From assembly GCA_042088665.1 (NCBI GenBank), contig JBELMB010000011.1, forward strand, positions 1 through 57,690: 57,690 nucleotides of DNA, in the 5' to 3' direction. The notes below the pieces were generated by a model that worked only from the letters and a program-made list of their open reading frames with translations, did not search any database and was not told where the DNA came from. The stretch is from JBELMB01 sp042088665. Lineage in GTDB: Bacteria > Pseudomonadota > Alphaproteobacteria > Rhodobacterales > Rhodobacteraceae. Each line of letters starts with the position of its first letter. Within the stretch, counting starts at the first letter, position 1. Below, piece by piece: positions 17,216 through 26,309 of this stretch. Position numbers and translations under genes: made by a program.

Positions 17216-18118
17216 TCAGGTTGCCGCAACCAGCAACAGGATCGACACCGTCAAAACGCCAATGCCCAAAAGCTCCCGACGGTTCACCTTTTCTTTGAAA
17301 AAGAACACGCTGGCTGCCAGCGACAGGATCAGTTCGACTTGCCCAAGAGCATAAGCATAGGCCGCTGTCTGCAAGGTGAAGGCCGTGAACCACCCGAGCG
17401 AGCCTGCCATGGACGTCACCCCCAGCCAGACCGCCGTACGCCGCGCTGCCCAGACCTGCGCCAATGCGCCCGGCTCCCGCCAGCGCAGCCAGAACGCCAT
17501 GCCAACCGCCTGCCCGAATGTCACAATGACCAGCGCAACTCCGGCCCGCATGAGGGGGTCGTCACTCTCGACCGACAGCGTTGTGGCGCGATAGCCCACA
17601 CCCGCAAGCGCAAAAAAGAACCCCGCCCCAAGGCCCAGCACCACGGCCCGGCTCTTGAGTTGTTGCCAGATCCCTGTCTCAAGACCCGGTGTCTTGGACA
17701 ACAACAGCACGCCCACAAGGCCAACGCCGATCCCAAGCCACCCCAGAAAGGACACCGCCTCTCCGAGCAACACGAGACCCAGAAGGGCAGTCTGGATGAC
17801 TTCTGTCTTCTTCAGCGTGATCCCGACGGCAAAGTTGCGCTCCCGGAAGGCCAGAACCACGAGGATGGTTGCGAGGATCTGTCCCATTCCGCCCAGCAGA
17901 CCCCAGAACCAGAATCCAACGGACAAGCCTGGCAGCTCCTGCCCCAAGGCCAGACAGTAGCCCCCCACAACCAGAGCGGCCACCGGACAGGCATAGGCAA
18001 AGCGCGCGAAAGTGCTGCTCGTGGCACTCAGCGTCCCGTTGGCCAGCACTTTGTGCAGCATGAACCGCACGGTCTGAAAACAGGCAGCGGCAAGCGTGGC
18101 GAGGACCCAGATTTCCAT
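17216..18118 (-). CDS. DMT-superfamily transporter (EamA type)
   Basis: 300 aa with about ten hydrophobic segments and the internal two-fold repeat typical of drug/metabolite transporters; the EamA signatures LKKTEVIQTALLGLVLLGEAV and (second half) AYALGQVELILSLAASVFFFKE correspond to the conserved helix 4/9 regions. Substrate not predictable. Monocistronic; start 18118 has a weak ribosome site (AAGATCCG). Confidence 0.85.
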   Translation of the reverse strand: MEIWVLATLAAACFQTVRFMLHKVLANGTLSATSSTFARFAYACPVAALVVGGYCLALGQELPGLSVGFWFWGLLGGMGQILATILVVLAFRERNFAVGITLKKTEVIQTALLGLVLLGEAVSFLGWLGIGVGLVGVLLLSKTPGLETGIWQQLKSRAVVLGLGAGFFFALAGVGYRATTLSVESDDPLMRAGVALVIVTFGQAVGMAFWLRWREPGALAQVWAARRTAVWLGVTSMAGSLGWFTAFTLQTAAYAYALGQVELILSLAASVFFFKEKVNRRELLGIGVLTVSILLLVAAT

Positions 18119-18188
18119 TTCGGATCTTGTGACGCGTCAGGCGCGGGCCGTCCACCCCCGGCGGTGTCTTCAATCCGGACGGGTGCGG

Positions 18189-19094
18189 CTACCGCGGCCA
18201 GAGCGGATGCGGCACCGGGTCCTTCGCCCGCCAGAGATAGCGGCGAAAGATCTCGGCATAAGAGGCATAGCAGTACCCCGCGTTGCGGCTGAGATAGCGC
18301 TGTCTGTTCCCCCAATATAGACCCGGCAGACGGTACCAGGGCACCGCCGCATGCACATGATGCACGACATGCAGGTTGTTGTTGAGAAAGATCAGCGACA
18401 GGATCCCCCGATCCTCGATCACCACGGTCCGGCCCCGGGCATCATCATGGGCGCGGTGTTCCAGAAACGTGCGGATCTTCAGAACCGAGAGCGCAAGATA
18501 AACGCTCGCCCCCCAGGCCCAGATCGGCATCTGAGCAACCAGCAGCATCCACCAAAGCACCACGCCAACCGCCGGCAGATGCAGCAGCCAGCCGAGTGCC
18601 ACCCGCCTCTCTCCGGCACGGATGCGCCGCATGTCCTCACTGACAAAGGCCAGCGTGCCGACCGCAGGGCCGACCAGCAACCGCCCCGCCAGGGTGTTGT
18701 TGAACCGCAGCACAGATTGCATCCAGATCGGCAATCCGCCCCAGACCTTCGGATCCAGATAATTGCTTTCAGGATCGTCGTAGGGATCCGTCAGGATCGA
18801 ATCCCGGTGATGCGCCAGATGCGTATCCTTGAACCGCAGGTAAGGCACCGCGACGGAGAGTGCGGGAAACACCAGAACTGCGTTCCAGAAAGGCGACCGA
18901 AAGGGATGCCCGTGCAACATCTCATGTGTCAGGGACGAATGCAGCGCCGTGGCCAACACGACGGTGATCAGTCCAAGAGGCAACCAGATCCCCGCAAGCC
19001 AGGTCGTGCCCAGCGCCCATGCAAGATAGCACAGGATGAGCAGCCCCAATGTCGGCCATTCCACAGCGCGCAGTCGGCGCAGGACATCAGACAC
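18189..19094 (-). CDS. Membrane fatty acid desaturase-family protein
   Basis: 301 aa membrane di-iron enzyme. The three histidine boxes are intact: HEMLHGH (57-63), HLAHH (92-96) and HVVHHVH (242-248), separated by hydrophobic segments. Family members desaturate or hydroxylate acyl chains or related lipids; the exact substrate is uncertain, and the small size suggests a compact hydroxylase/desaturase. Start overlaps the end of the DUF2061 gene by eight bases, so the two are co-translated. Confidence 0.85.
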   Translation of the reverse strand: MSDVLRRLRAVEWPTLGLLILCYLAWALGTTWLAGIWLPLGLITVVLATALHSSLTHEMLHGHPFRSPFWNAVLVFPALSVAVPYLRFKDTHLAHHRDSILTDPYDDPESNYLDPKVWGGLPIWMQSVLRFNNTLAGRLLVGPAVGTLAFVSEDMRRIRAGERRVALGWLLHLPAVGVVLWWMLLVAQMPIWAWGASVYLALSVLKIRTFLEHRAHDDARGRTVVIEDRGILSLIFLNNNLHVVHHVHAAVPWYRLPGLYWGNRQRYLSRNAGYCYASYAEIFRRYLWRAKDPVPHPLWPR

Positions 19095-19290
19095 GCCGGC
19101 CCCACCGGATGCCGGACCAGACCCGCTCGTAGATCAGATAGCACAGGAACCCCAGCAGGGCGTTGATCACGGCCATGCTGCCCCCCAAGGCAAGCGACCC
19201 TGTAAAGATCAGGCCAACAACGGCCATCGAGACGACGCCGATCAACGTCCAAACCAATGATTTCACCAACGTGCGGGCGCGCGTCTCCAT
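19087..19290 (-). CDS. DUF2061 small membrane protein
   Basis: 67 aa with two hydrophobic segments: SLVWTLIGVVSMAVVGLIFTG and SMAVINALLGFLCYLIYERVW. The pattern RTLVKSLVWTLIGV and YLIYERVWSGIRWG is that of DUF2061. Function unknown; overlap with the desaturase gene suggests they act together in the membrane. Confidence 0.8.
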   Translation of the reverse strand: METRARTLVKSLVWTLIGVVSMAVVGLIFTGSLALGGSMAVINALLGFLCYLIYERVWSGIRWGRRV

Positions 19291-19394
19291 CTGTTTTCCT
19301 TTTGCTGAACTCCGATCACATTATTGCGAGCCGATGCGAGCGCCTATTCCGAGTCTGGTTCACAAAACCCATGATCCGTGATTTTAGTCACCGG

Positions 19395-20255
19395 ATGACG
19401 GAAAAAATCGACAAGCGCGCGCGCGCCGCCCTGCTCCGAACACGCCTCATCGAGGCCATGACCACGGCAGGCAGCAACCAGACCGCGCTCGCTCGGGCGG
19501 TCGGGGTAGATCGCTCCACCATTTCGCAACTGTTGAAGAACGAAGGGGCCCGCCTGCCCAATGCGCATCTCGTGGGGGCCTGCGCACAGGAATTGGGGGT
19601 CTCCACGGATTGGCTGTTGGGTCTGTCGGAACGGCCCGAGAGCGCCGCAGACCTGCTCGCCAATTCCCTGACCCTTACGGCCGCGCCTCGCGCCCTTGTG
19701 GACGAGACGATCTTTGCCTGGCACCGGGAGGCGGAGGGCTACAAGATCCGCTACGTGCCGCCCTCCCTGCCCGACATGCTCAAGACGCGGGCCGTGCTCA
19801 CATGGGAATACGCGCCGCATCTGGGCAAGACCACGGAACAGGCGATCAACGCCTCGGAGGACCGGTTGAACTGGATGCGGCGGTCTCAATCAGACTACGA
19901 GGTCGCGCTGCCGCTGCATGAACTCGAAACCTTTGCCCAGGCGACGGGCTATTACAGCGGGCTTTGCCCGGACATCCGGCGTGCGCAGTTGGACTCGCTG
20001 ATCATGCTGACAGAAAGCCTGTATCCCAGACTGCGTGTCACGCTTTTCGATGCGCGGCGCATCTATTCCGCGCCGATCACGGTCTTTGGCCCGCTGCTGG
20101 CGGTGCTGTACCTTGGGCGCAATTACCTGGCGTTTCGCGATGTGGACCGGATTGCCGTGATGACCGCGCATTTCGATCAACTGGTCAAGGAAGCCACGGT
20201 CACCTCGCGTGACCTGCCCAGACATCTGGCCGACCTGCACAGGCGGATCGCGTGA
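19395..20255 (+). CDS. XRE-family transcriptional regulator
   Basis: 286 aa. Helix-turn-helix in residues about 10-65 (LIEAMTTAGSNQTALARAVGVDRSTISQLLKNEG, ending LGVSTDWLLGLSERPE). The remaining about 220 residues form a conserved but uncharacterised domain (FAWHREAEGYKIRYVPPSLPDMLKT, WEYAPHLGK) that looks like a sensory region. An in-frame ATG at 19371 is an alternative; neither has a clear ribosome site. No operator is evident, and the divergent partner is the DUF2061-desaturase pair. Confidence 0.8.
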   Translation: MTEKIDKRARAALLRTRLIEAMTTAGSNQTALARAVGVDRSTISQLLKNEGARLPNAHLVGACAQELGVSTDWLLGLSERPESAADLLANSLTLTAAPRALVDETIFAWHREAEGYKIRYVPPSLPDMLKTRAVLTWEYAPHLGKTTEQAINASEDRLNWMRRSQSDYEVALPLHELETFAQATGYYSGLCPDIRRAQLDSLIMLTESLYPRLRVTLFDARRIYSAPITVFGPLLAVLYLGRNYLAFRDVDRIAVMTAHFDQLVKEATVTSRDLPRHLADLHRRIA

Positions 20256-20269
20256 TATGCGTTTGCGCC

Positions 20270-20298
20270 CGCCACCCTCGAAACCCACGGGGGTGGCG
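20270..20298. terminator. Bidirectional hairpin between XRE and aldo/keto reductase genes
   Basis: CGCCACCC (20270-20277) pairs with GGGTGGCG (20291-20298) between two converging stop codons. Confidence 0.55.
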
Positions 20299-20314
20299 CG
20301 CTGTCAAGGCTGCC

Positions 20315-21361
20315 TCAATAAGGCATCGGATGCGCCTTGTGCGCGGCATCAAGCGCGTCCAGCAGCTCCGGGCTGAGGGTGAGATCCGCGGCGGGCAGAA
20401 GGTTTTCCAACTGCGCCAGCGTGGTCGCCCCAAAGATCGACGACGCGACAAAGGACCGCCGCGCCGACCATGCCAGCGCCATCTGCGCGGGGTCCAGATC
20501 GAAATCGGCGGCCACTTTCAGGTAAGCCTCGACCGCCGGCAGCACCCGATCCGTCATGCGACCGCCCATACGTTCGTTGAGGCTCATGCGGGAGCCTTCC
20601 GGCTTGGCGCCACCCTGGTATTTGCCGGTCAGGAAACCAGCGCCCAGCGGCGAGAACGGCAAGAGCCCGACCTCTTCGTGCACCAGCACTTCTGCAAGGT
20701 CGGTGTCGGCGAGACGGCACAGCAACGAGTATTCGTTCTGGGTAGACGCGACGCGTGGCCCGCCAACGCGCTCCGCCGCGGCCAGCCAGTGCTGCGTGCC
20801 CCAGGCGCTTTCGTTGGACAGACCAAAGGCGCGGATGGTGCCGCGCGCGACCTCAGCTTGCAGCGCGCCAAGGCACTCTTCCATGTTGGCGATGATTTCT
20901 GCACGGGTCATGCCAGAGCCGCTGGGATCATAAGACCAGTTTTGCCGGAACATATAGCTGCCGCGGTTCGGCCAGTGAAACTGGTACAGGTCGATATGGT
21001 CGCATTTCAACCGCTTGAGCGAAGTCTCAATGGCCTTTGGGATGCTTTGTGCGGTGATCGGGGCACCCTCACGGGCATGGCTGCCGGCGCCGGAGTGTTT
21101 CGTCGCCACGATCCAGTCGTTGCGTCGCCCGGAGGCGGCAAACCAGTCGCCAAGGATCTCTTCGGTTCCGCCAACGGTCTCTTTCCGGACGGGGTTGACC
21201 GGGTACATCTCCGCCGTGTCCATAAAGTTGATGCCCGCATCATGGGCGCATTCGATCTGGGCAAAGGCGTCTTCGGGCTGGGTCTGGGTGCCGTAGGTCA
21301 TGGTGCCCAGGCACAATTCGGAGACCATCAGGCCAGAGCGGCCCAGCGGGTTCATCTTCAT
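20315..21361 (-). CDS. Aldo/keto reductase, Tas-like
   Basis: 348 aa. NADPH-dependent reductase fold with catalytic tetrad visible: D48 and Y53 in FMDTAEMYP, K88 in ATKHSG, H129 in YQFHW. The AEMYP motif and DLYQFHWP resemble E. coli Tas and the potassium-channel beta-subunit-like branch. Start 21361 (MKMNPLGRSG) is preferred over the open upstream frame; AGGATCC precedes it. Substrate unknown. Confidence 0.88.
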   Translation of the reverse strand: MKMNPLGRSGLMVSELCLGTMTYGTQTQPEDAFAQIECAHDAGINFMDTAEMYPVNPVRKETVGGTEEILGDWFAASGRRNDWIVATKHSGAGSHAREGAPITAQSIPKAIETSLKRLKCDHIDLYQFHWPNRGSYMFRQNWSYDPSGSGMTRAEIIANMEECLGALQAEVARGTIRAFGLSNESAWGTQHWLAAAERVGGPRVASTQNEYSLLCRLADTDLAEVLVHEEVGLLPFSPLGAGFLTGKYQGGAKPEGSRMSLNERMGGRMTDRVLPAVEAYLKVAADFDLDPAQMALAWSARRSFVASSIFGATTLAQLENLLPAADLTLSPELLDALDAAHKAHPMPY

Positions 21362-21471
21362 CGGGGGGATCCTGTTGGTTGCGCGATTGTCACCAGCATG
21401 CCGGGGGGCTGCACGGATGACAAGAGCAGGTCGGATATTGAGAACGTATGGCGAACATGATAGGATGGGAT

Positions 21472-22254
21472 ATGACCGTTTCCGCCCTGCTCTCCCGCCG
21501 CCCCCATGCACCGCCTGCCTGCCTGACGCTCTGGTCAGAGATCACGCTGGCCCAGGCGCGGGTGCACGAAATCTGCGGACGCGCGCGCCGGACGCTGGCG
21601 TTGCGGCTGGCCGCGGTGGCCCATGGGCCTGTGATCTGGATTGCGCCGGACTGGGGCACGGCCCCGCTGAACCCCTGTGGAATGACGGAACTGCTCTGCC
21701 CTGGGCAGGTGCTGTTTGTTCAGGCCTCCCGTGAGGTTGAGATGCTCTGGGCGATGGAAGAAGCCCTCAAGAGCGGCGCCGCCCCGGTGGTCGTTGCGGA
21801 TATGACCGCCCCGCCAGAGATGACCCCCGTCCGCCGCCTGCATCTGGCCGCAGAAGCGGGCCAGAGCACGGGGCTGGTCACCGGAGCGCGCATGGAGGCG
21901 GGGACAAAGCCAGCCACGGGGGCGCACACGGGCTTGGCAGCGCCCCTTGGCCTGCTCCTGACCCCCGGCGAAGGCGGTGCGCCGGGGATAGAGACACGCT
22001 GGTCCTGCGATCCGGCCCATTCGCCCGGACGGGCATCATGGCGGTTGGCCCGGCTGCGGGCACGGATGCTGCCTCCCAAGGTCTGGCGGCTGGAGAACGA
22101 GACGCTTACCCCCTGGGCAGAGCCAGCACGCCCCAGAACCGACACCTCACAGGAAGGGCCCACCTCCACCGGGCGCGGGGTCAACCCCGCGCTACAAGCC
22201 GTGGCACCTCTGGCGGGTGACCCGGTGCCCCGCCCACCTGCGCCGCAGATGTAG
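21472..22254 (+). CDS. ImuA-like (RecA-fold) protein with REP-derived tail
   Basis: 260 aa. Resembles alphaproteobacterial ImuA/SulA-like proteins that act with ImuB and DnaE2 in damage-induced mutagenesis: GPVIWIAPDWG, ALKSGAAPVVVADM, PVRRLHLAAEAG. No imuB or dnaE2 neighbours, so it is an orphan and its role is uncertain. ATG at 21472 follows AGGATGGGAT (an upstream ATG at 21448 is possible). The C-terminus is odd: residues 235-242 (GRGVNPAL region) are encoded by a REP, and the stop codon is the TAG of a second REP's GTAG foot. Confidence 0.68.
   Translation: MTVSALLSRRPHAPPACLTLWSEITLAQARVHEICGRARRTLALRLAAVAHGPVIWIAPDWGTAPLNPCGMTELLCPGQVLFVQASREVEMLWAMEEALKSGAAPVVVADMTAPPEMTPVRRLHLAAEAGQSTGLVTGARMEAGTKPATGAHTGLAAPLGLLLTPGEGGAPGIETRWSCDPAHSPGRASWRLARLRARMLPPKVWRLENETLTPWAEPARPRTDTSQEGPTSTGRGVNPALQAVAPLAGDPVPRPPAPQM
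22174..22195 (-). repeat. REP element in the imuA-like 3' end
   Basis: Minus-strand reading: GTAG, CGCGGGG, TTGA, CCCCGCG. Perfect 7-bp stem with 4-nt loop. Inverted with respect to the copy at 22251-22272, 55 nt away, forming a BIME-like pair next to the RAYT gene. Confidence 0.85.
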
Positions 22255-22272
22255 CGCGGGGTTCACCCCGCG
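22251..22272 (+). repeat. REP element at the RAYT 3' end
   Basis: GTAG, CGCGGGG, TTCA, CCCCGCG. Its TAG (22252-22254) is the imuA-like stop codon, while bases 22263-22272 encode the last codons and stop of the convergent RAYT gene. Confidence 0.88.
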
Positions 22273-22769
22273 TTGCGCGCCACTTGCAGAGCGAAGCTGC
22301 TGTAAGGCCAGTCCTTCGCATCCTTGACCAGACCCGCGCGCCACGGCGCCTCGAAACAGAACCGCATATGCGTGGCAAAATCCTCTGGCTCTGCGAGGTG
22401 GTGTTCCCAGAACCGCTTTTGCCACAGCCCGACCTCGCCCCGCGCAGGTCGCGCCCCAAAGCGTCGATCCGGAGCGCGCCCGGCCTCTGCCAACCCACGC
22501 GAAAACCGGCCCTTGATCGCCGACCACCGGCGCGCATAGGCGCTGTCTCCCGGCGGCAACCGCCAAATTGCGTGCATCTCGTCCGGCAGCACCACCCAGG
22601 CGAGCACATCCACCGGGCGCTCCCGCAATGTCATCCCAACGCACCAGCGCAGCAAGGTGATCTCCTGCAACAGCAGGTCAGAGCCTTTCTCCGCAAGGCA
22701 TTGCGTAAAGAAAACCGTGCCGCCCGCCACGCGTTTGCGACGATGCCCTGCACCGCGCCAAGGCGGCAT
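22263..22769 (-). CDS. REP-associated tyrosine transposase (RAYT)-like protein
   Basis: 168 aa from the preferred ATG (frame open to 22844). Y1_Tnp/IS200-like fold typical of RAYTs: RVAGGTVFFTQCL strand, VVLPDEMHAIWRLPPGD, RWSAIKGRFS, LWQKRFWEHHL, and terminal KDWPYSSF. Aligned by eye to the family pattern, the HUH motif (PDHxHxIW) has Glu in place of the first His (E64-M65-H66), and the catalytic-Tyr block (YIHxNPVK-like) is replaced by MRFCFEAPWRAGL with Phe at 137. It may therefore be inactive as a nuclease yet still bind REPs. REPs lie at its 3' end, as in REPtrons. Confidence 0.8.
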   Translation of the reverse strand: MPPWRGAGHRRKRVAGGTVFFTQCLAEKGSDLLLQEITLLRWCVGMTLRERPVDVLAWVVLPDEMHAIWRLPPGDSAYARRWSAIKGRFSRGLAEAGRAPDRRFGARPARGEVGLWQKRFWEHHLAEPEDFATHMRFCFEAPWRAGLVKDAKDWPYSSFALQVARNAG

Positions 22770-22983
22770 CCTGCGTTCGTGAAAACCCGTGTGCGTGTCC
22801 GCAGGCCCATGATCTGACTGTTCCATAGCCGAACAATGGCCCAATCCTGGTTAATCCCGTCTAAACGCCCCTCCCGAAAATGGCGGTTTGCGGCCCGCAG
22901 ATTTCGCATCGAAAGGTTCAAAACGACACGCAAGGTCGACTCCCTGCCAGCCCGGCGCGCGCAGTCATGCTTTATCAGCCACC

Positions 22984-24234
22984 ATGCGCATGATGCTGTC
23001 CTTTGCTGCTCTCTTTCTGTCTGTCGCCCTGCTGCAATTGTCCTCCGGAGGCGTCGGGCCTCTGGATGCGTTGTCTGGTCTCGTGCTGGGCTTCACCACC
23101 ACCCAGATCGGCCTGCTGGGCTCTGCGCATTTCGCGGGATTCTTCCTTGGATGCTGGTGGGCGCCCCGTCTGATGGGCGCAGTGGGACATTCGCGATCCT
23201 TTGCGGCCTTCACGGCGCTGGGCACGATGGGCATTCTTGGTCACATCCTCGTCGAAGATCCCTACGCCTGGGCCGCCCTGCGCGTCGCCCAAGGCCTGTG
23301 CATCGCCGGATCCTACACCGTCGTCGAGGCCTGGCTGCAAGCCAAGGTCACCAATGAGAACCGCGGCAAGACGATGGGCGCCTACCGTCTGGCGGATCTT
23401 GGCGCCTCGCTGGGCGCGCAGTTGATCATCTCCGTGCTGCCCCCGGCCCACTACATCAGCTACACGCTGCTCGCGATGCTCTGCACCGCGGCGCTTGTCC
23501 CGCTGACGCTGACCCGCCTGAAACAACCCGAAATCCCCGAGGCGCCTCGGCTGATCCCCAGACTTGCCTGGTCGCGGTCACCGCTGGCCGTCGCCGGGGT
23601 GCTGGTGGCGGCGCTCTCCGGCGCATCTTTCCGGATGGTTGGTCCGCTTTACGGCACGGGCGTCGGCCTGCAAACATCCGAGATCGCGCTCTTTCTGGCA
23701 GCCTTCGTCGCCGGCGGGGCGGCCGCGCAATACCCGGTGGGCTGGCTGGCCGACCGCTATGATCGGCGCAAGGTGCTGATCTGGCTCTCTGTTGCAGCCA
23801 TCGCAAGCTGCGTGATCACTGCCACGGCACAGGGTCTGCCCACTTGGGGGATCCTCGCCACCGCAGCGCTGTTTGGCCTGACAACCTTTCCCATCTTCTC
23901 GGTCGCGACAGCGCACGCGCATGACTTTGCCACCAGCGCCGAACGAGTCGAGTTATCCGCAGCCCTGATGTTCTGGTTCGCCTGCGGGGCCATCGCCGCG
24001 CCCTGGGTCGCCTCTGCGCTGATCGCGCTTTATGGGCCACCTGCGCTCTTTGTGATGATCGCGATGGGGCACGCCTTGCTGGTGATCTATGGACTCGTGC
24101 GGATGCGCGCCCGCCCGGTGTCCGACACCAAGACCCCCTATGTCTACGCCCCACGCACCACATTTGCCGTGGGCCGCCTTCTGGGCCGCTTCCGTGACGG
24201 GCGAGACGGGCGCGATGGGCGCGACAAACCCTGA
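22984..24234 (+). CDS. MFS transporter (YcaD-like)
   Basis: 416 aa with about twelve hydrophobic segments and MFS motif GWLADRYDRRKVLI in the middle loop; VEAWLQAKVTNENRGKTMGAYRLADLGAS matches the YcaD-type branch. Start 22984 chosen because upstream residues are non-membrane and unsupported. The C-terminal tail ends in repeated RDGRDGRDGRD, encoded by three 9-bp units. Substrate unknown. Confidence 0.85.
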   Translation: MRMMLSFAALFLSVALLQLSSGGVGPLDALSGLVLGFTTTQIGLLGSAHFAGFFLGCWWAPRLMGAVGHSRSFAAFTALGTMGILGHILVEDPYAWAALRVAQGLCIAGSYTVVEAWLQAKVTNENRGKTMGAYRLADLGASLGAQLIISVLPPAHYISYTLLAMLCTAALVPLTLTRLKQPEIPEAPRLIPRLAWSRSPLAVAGVLVAALSGASFRMVGPLYGTGVGLQTSEIALFLAAFVAGGAAAQYPVGWLADRYDRRKVLIWLSVAAIASCVITATAQGLPTWGILATAALFGLTTFPIFSVATAHAHDFATSAERVELSAALMFWFACGAIAAPWVASALIALYGPPALFVMIAMGHALLVIYGLVRMRARPVSDTKTPYVYAPRTTFAVGRLLGRFRDGRDGRDGRDKP

Positions 24235-24321
24235 CATCGGGCGCAACTGCGCGATGCCCCTAGCCTATGCCCGCGCGCTCCGTTAAACCCGGCGCTGCTG
24301 CGACAGCGAAGGAAGACAGCA

Positions 24322-26031
24322 ATGGCCCGTCATCTCATCACCTCTGCCATTCCCTACATCAATGGGATCAAACACCTGGGCAACCTGGTGGGCTCTCAGT
24401 TGCCCGCAGATCTCTATGCACGGTACATGCGGGCGCGCGGTCACGAAGTGATGTTTCTCTGTGCCACCGACGAACATGGCACCCCGGCAGAACTGGCCGC
24501 GGCAAAAGCTGGCAAACCCGTGGATGCCTATTGCGCGGAGATGTGGGAAACACAGGCGACGCTAGCAGAGGGGTTTCGGCTTTCGTTCGACCACTTTGGC
24601 CGTTCTTCAAGCCCGCAGAACCACAGGCTGACACAGCACTTTGCCAAGGTTCTGGATGACGCCGGACTGATCCGCGAAGTATCCGAGACACAGATGTATT
24701 CTCATGCCGACGGGCGTTTCCTGCCGGACCGCTATATCGAGGGCACCTGCCCCAACTGCGGCTTCGAAGGCGCGCGCGGCGACCAATGCGACAATTGCAC
24801 CAAGCAACTCGACCCGGTTGACCTGATAAAACCCTATTCGACGATCTCCGGCTCCACCGACCTCGAGATGCGCCAGACCAAGCACCTGTACCTGCGCCAA
24901 TCAGAGATGAAGGACCAGCTGGAGACCTGGATCGACAGCAAGACCGACTGGCCGGTCCTCACCACCTCCATTGCTAAGAAATGGCTGTTGGACGGGGATG
25001 GGCTGCAGGACCGTGGCATCACCCGCGACCTCGACTGGGGTGTGCCGGTGCAGAAGGGCGACGCGCCATGGCCGGGTATGGAAGGCAAGGTCTTCTACGT
25101 CTGGTTCGACGCCCCGATCGAATACATTGCCTGTTCGCAGGAATGGGTCGACGCGGGCAAGGGCAGCGACTGGGCCCGCTGGTGGCGCACCGACAAGGGC
25201 GCCGAGGATGTGACCTATACCCAGTTCATGGGCAAGGACAACGTGCCGTTCCACACGCTCAGCTTTCCGGTCACAATCCTTGGCAGCGGCGAGCCATGGA
25301 AGCTGGTCGACTACATCAAGTCGTTCAACTACCTCAACTATGACGGTGGGCAGTTCTCGACGTCGCGGGGGCGCGGCGTCTTCATGGACCAGGCACTGGA
25401 TATCCTGCCCGCGGACTACTGGCGCTGGTGGCTGTTGTCGCATGCGCCGGAAACCTCGGACAGCGAATTCACATGGACGGCGTTCCAGACCGACGTGAAC
25501 AAGGACCTCGCTGACGTGCTGGGCAATTTTGCCTCGCGGGTCACGAAATTCTGCCGGTCCAAGTTTTCCGAGTCGGTGCCGGACGGTGGCACGCCAACGG
25601 ACCGCGAGGCCCAACTGGTCACCGACCTGACCACCAGGCTGCGCGAGTACGAATCGCACATGGAGGCCATCGAAGTGCGCAAGGCCGCCGCCGCTTTGCG
25701 CGCGGCCTGGGTGCTGGGCAATGAGTACCTGCAAGAGGTCGCGCCCTGGACGGTCTTCAAGACCGATCCGGAGCAGGCCGCGATGCAGATCCGCACTGCG
25801 CTGAACCTGATCCGGATCTACGCAGTGGTTTCTTCGCCGTTCATCCCTGACGCCTGCGCCGATCTCATGAAGGCACTGCACAGCGATGACCAGACCTGGC
25901 CCGAGGACGTCGCCGCGGCGCTGCAGGTCTTGCCTGTGGGTCATGCGTTCACCGTGCCGGAAGTAACCTTCCGCAAAGTGACGGACGAAGAGCGGGAAAC
26001 CTGGCAAGACCGCTTCGCGGGCGCACGCTGA
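24322..26031 (+). CDS. metG: Methionyl-tRNA synthetase
   Basis: 569 aa class I synthetase charging initiator and elongator tRNA-Met. HIGH-like IKHLGNL near residue 18; zinc knuckle with two CxxC pairs (CPNC and CDNC); KMSKS-region variant FSTSRGRG, a pattern used by this MetRS branch; anticodon-binding helical domain from about residue 400. No C-terminal tRNA-binding extension. Single gene followed by a hairpin at 26036-26057. Confidence 0.95.
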   Translation: MARHLITSAIPYINGIKHLGNLVGSQLPADLYARYMRARGHEVMFLCATDEHGTPAELAAAKAGKPVDAYCAEMWETQATLAEGFRLSFDHFGRSSSPQNHRLTQHFAKVLDDAGLIREVSETQMYSHADGRFLPDRYIEGTCPNCGFEGARGDQCDNCTKQLDPVDLIKPYSTISGSTDLEMRQTKHLYLRQSEMKDQLETWIDSKTDWPVLTTSIAKKWLLDGDGLQDRGITRDLDWGVPVQKGDAPWPGMEGKVFYVWFDAPIEYIACSQEWVDAGKGSDWARWWRTDKGAEDVTYTQFMGKDNVPFHTLSFPVTILGSGEPWKLVDYIKSFNYLNYDGGQFSTSRGRGVFMDQALDILPADYWRWWLLSHAPETSDSEFTWTAFQTDVNKDLADVLGNFASRVTKFCRSKFSESVPDGGTPTDREAQLVTDLTTRLREYESHMEAIEVRKAAAALRAAWVLGNEYLQEVAPWTVFKTDPEQAAMQIRTALNLIRIYAVVSSPFIPDACADLMKALHSDDQTWPEDVAAALQVLPVGHAFTVPEVTFRKVTDEERETWQDRFAGAR

Positions 26032-26035
26032 CCCG

Positions 26036-26057
26036 GGCGCGGGGATCTCTCCGCGCC
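26036..26057. terminator. Hairpin after metG
   Basis: GGCGCGG (26036-26042) pairs with CCGCGCC (26051-26057) over an 8-nt loop, five bases after the stop. No T-tract. The rest of 26058-26309 shows nothing recognisable. Confidence 0.5.
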
Positions 26058-26309
26058 TGACCTCCAACGCGGATGTTCGGGTGGCCTCCTTGCGCGGCCC
26101 CCATGTTGCAACGCGTTCCCCTCCGCTGAAACCCGCTGCGACAGGCGGATCCTGTGGCCTCTTTGCCCCGGGTGACCTCATGGAGGCCAATCCGTCAGGG
26201 AAGATCTGAGCCGGATTTATGACAAATTCGCACCTCTGGCCTTTCGGCGCGCGTTGACAGGCCATGCTGGGCTTGCTACCCGACCGCTTCTCCCACATTC
26301 GAGGCTCCC

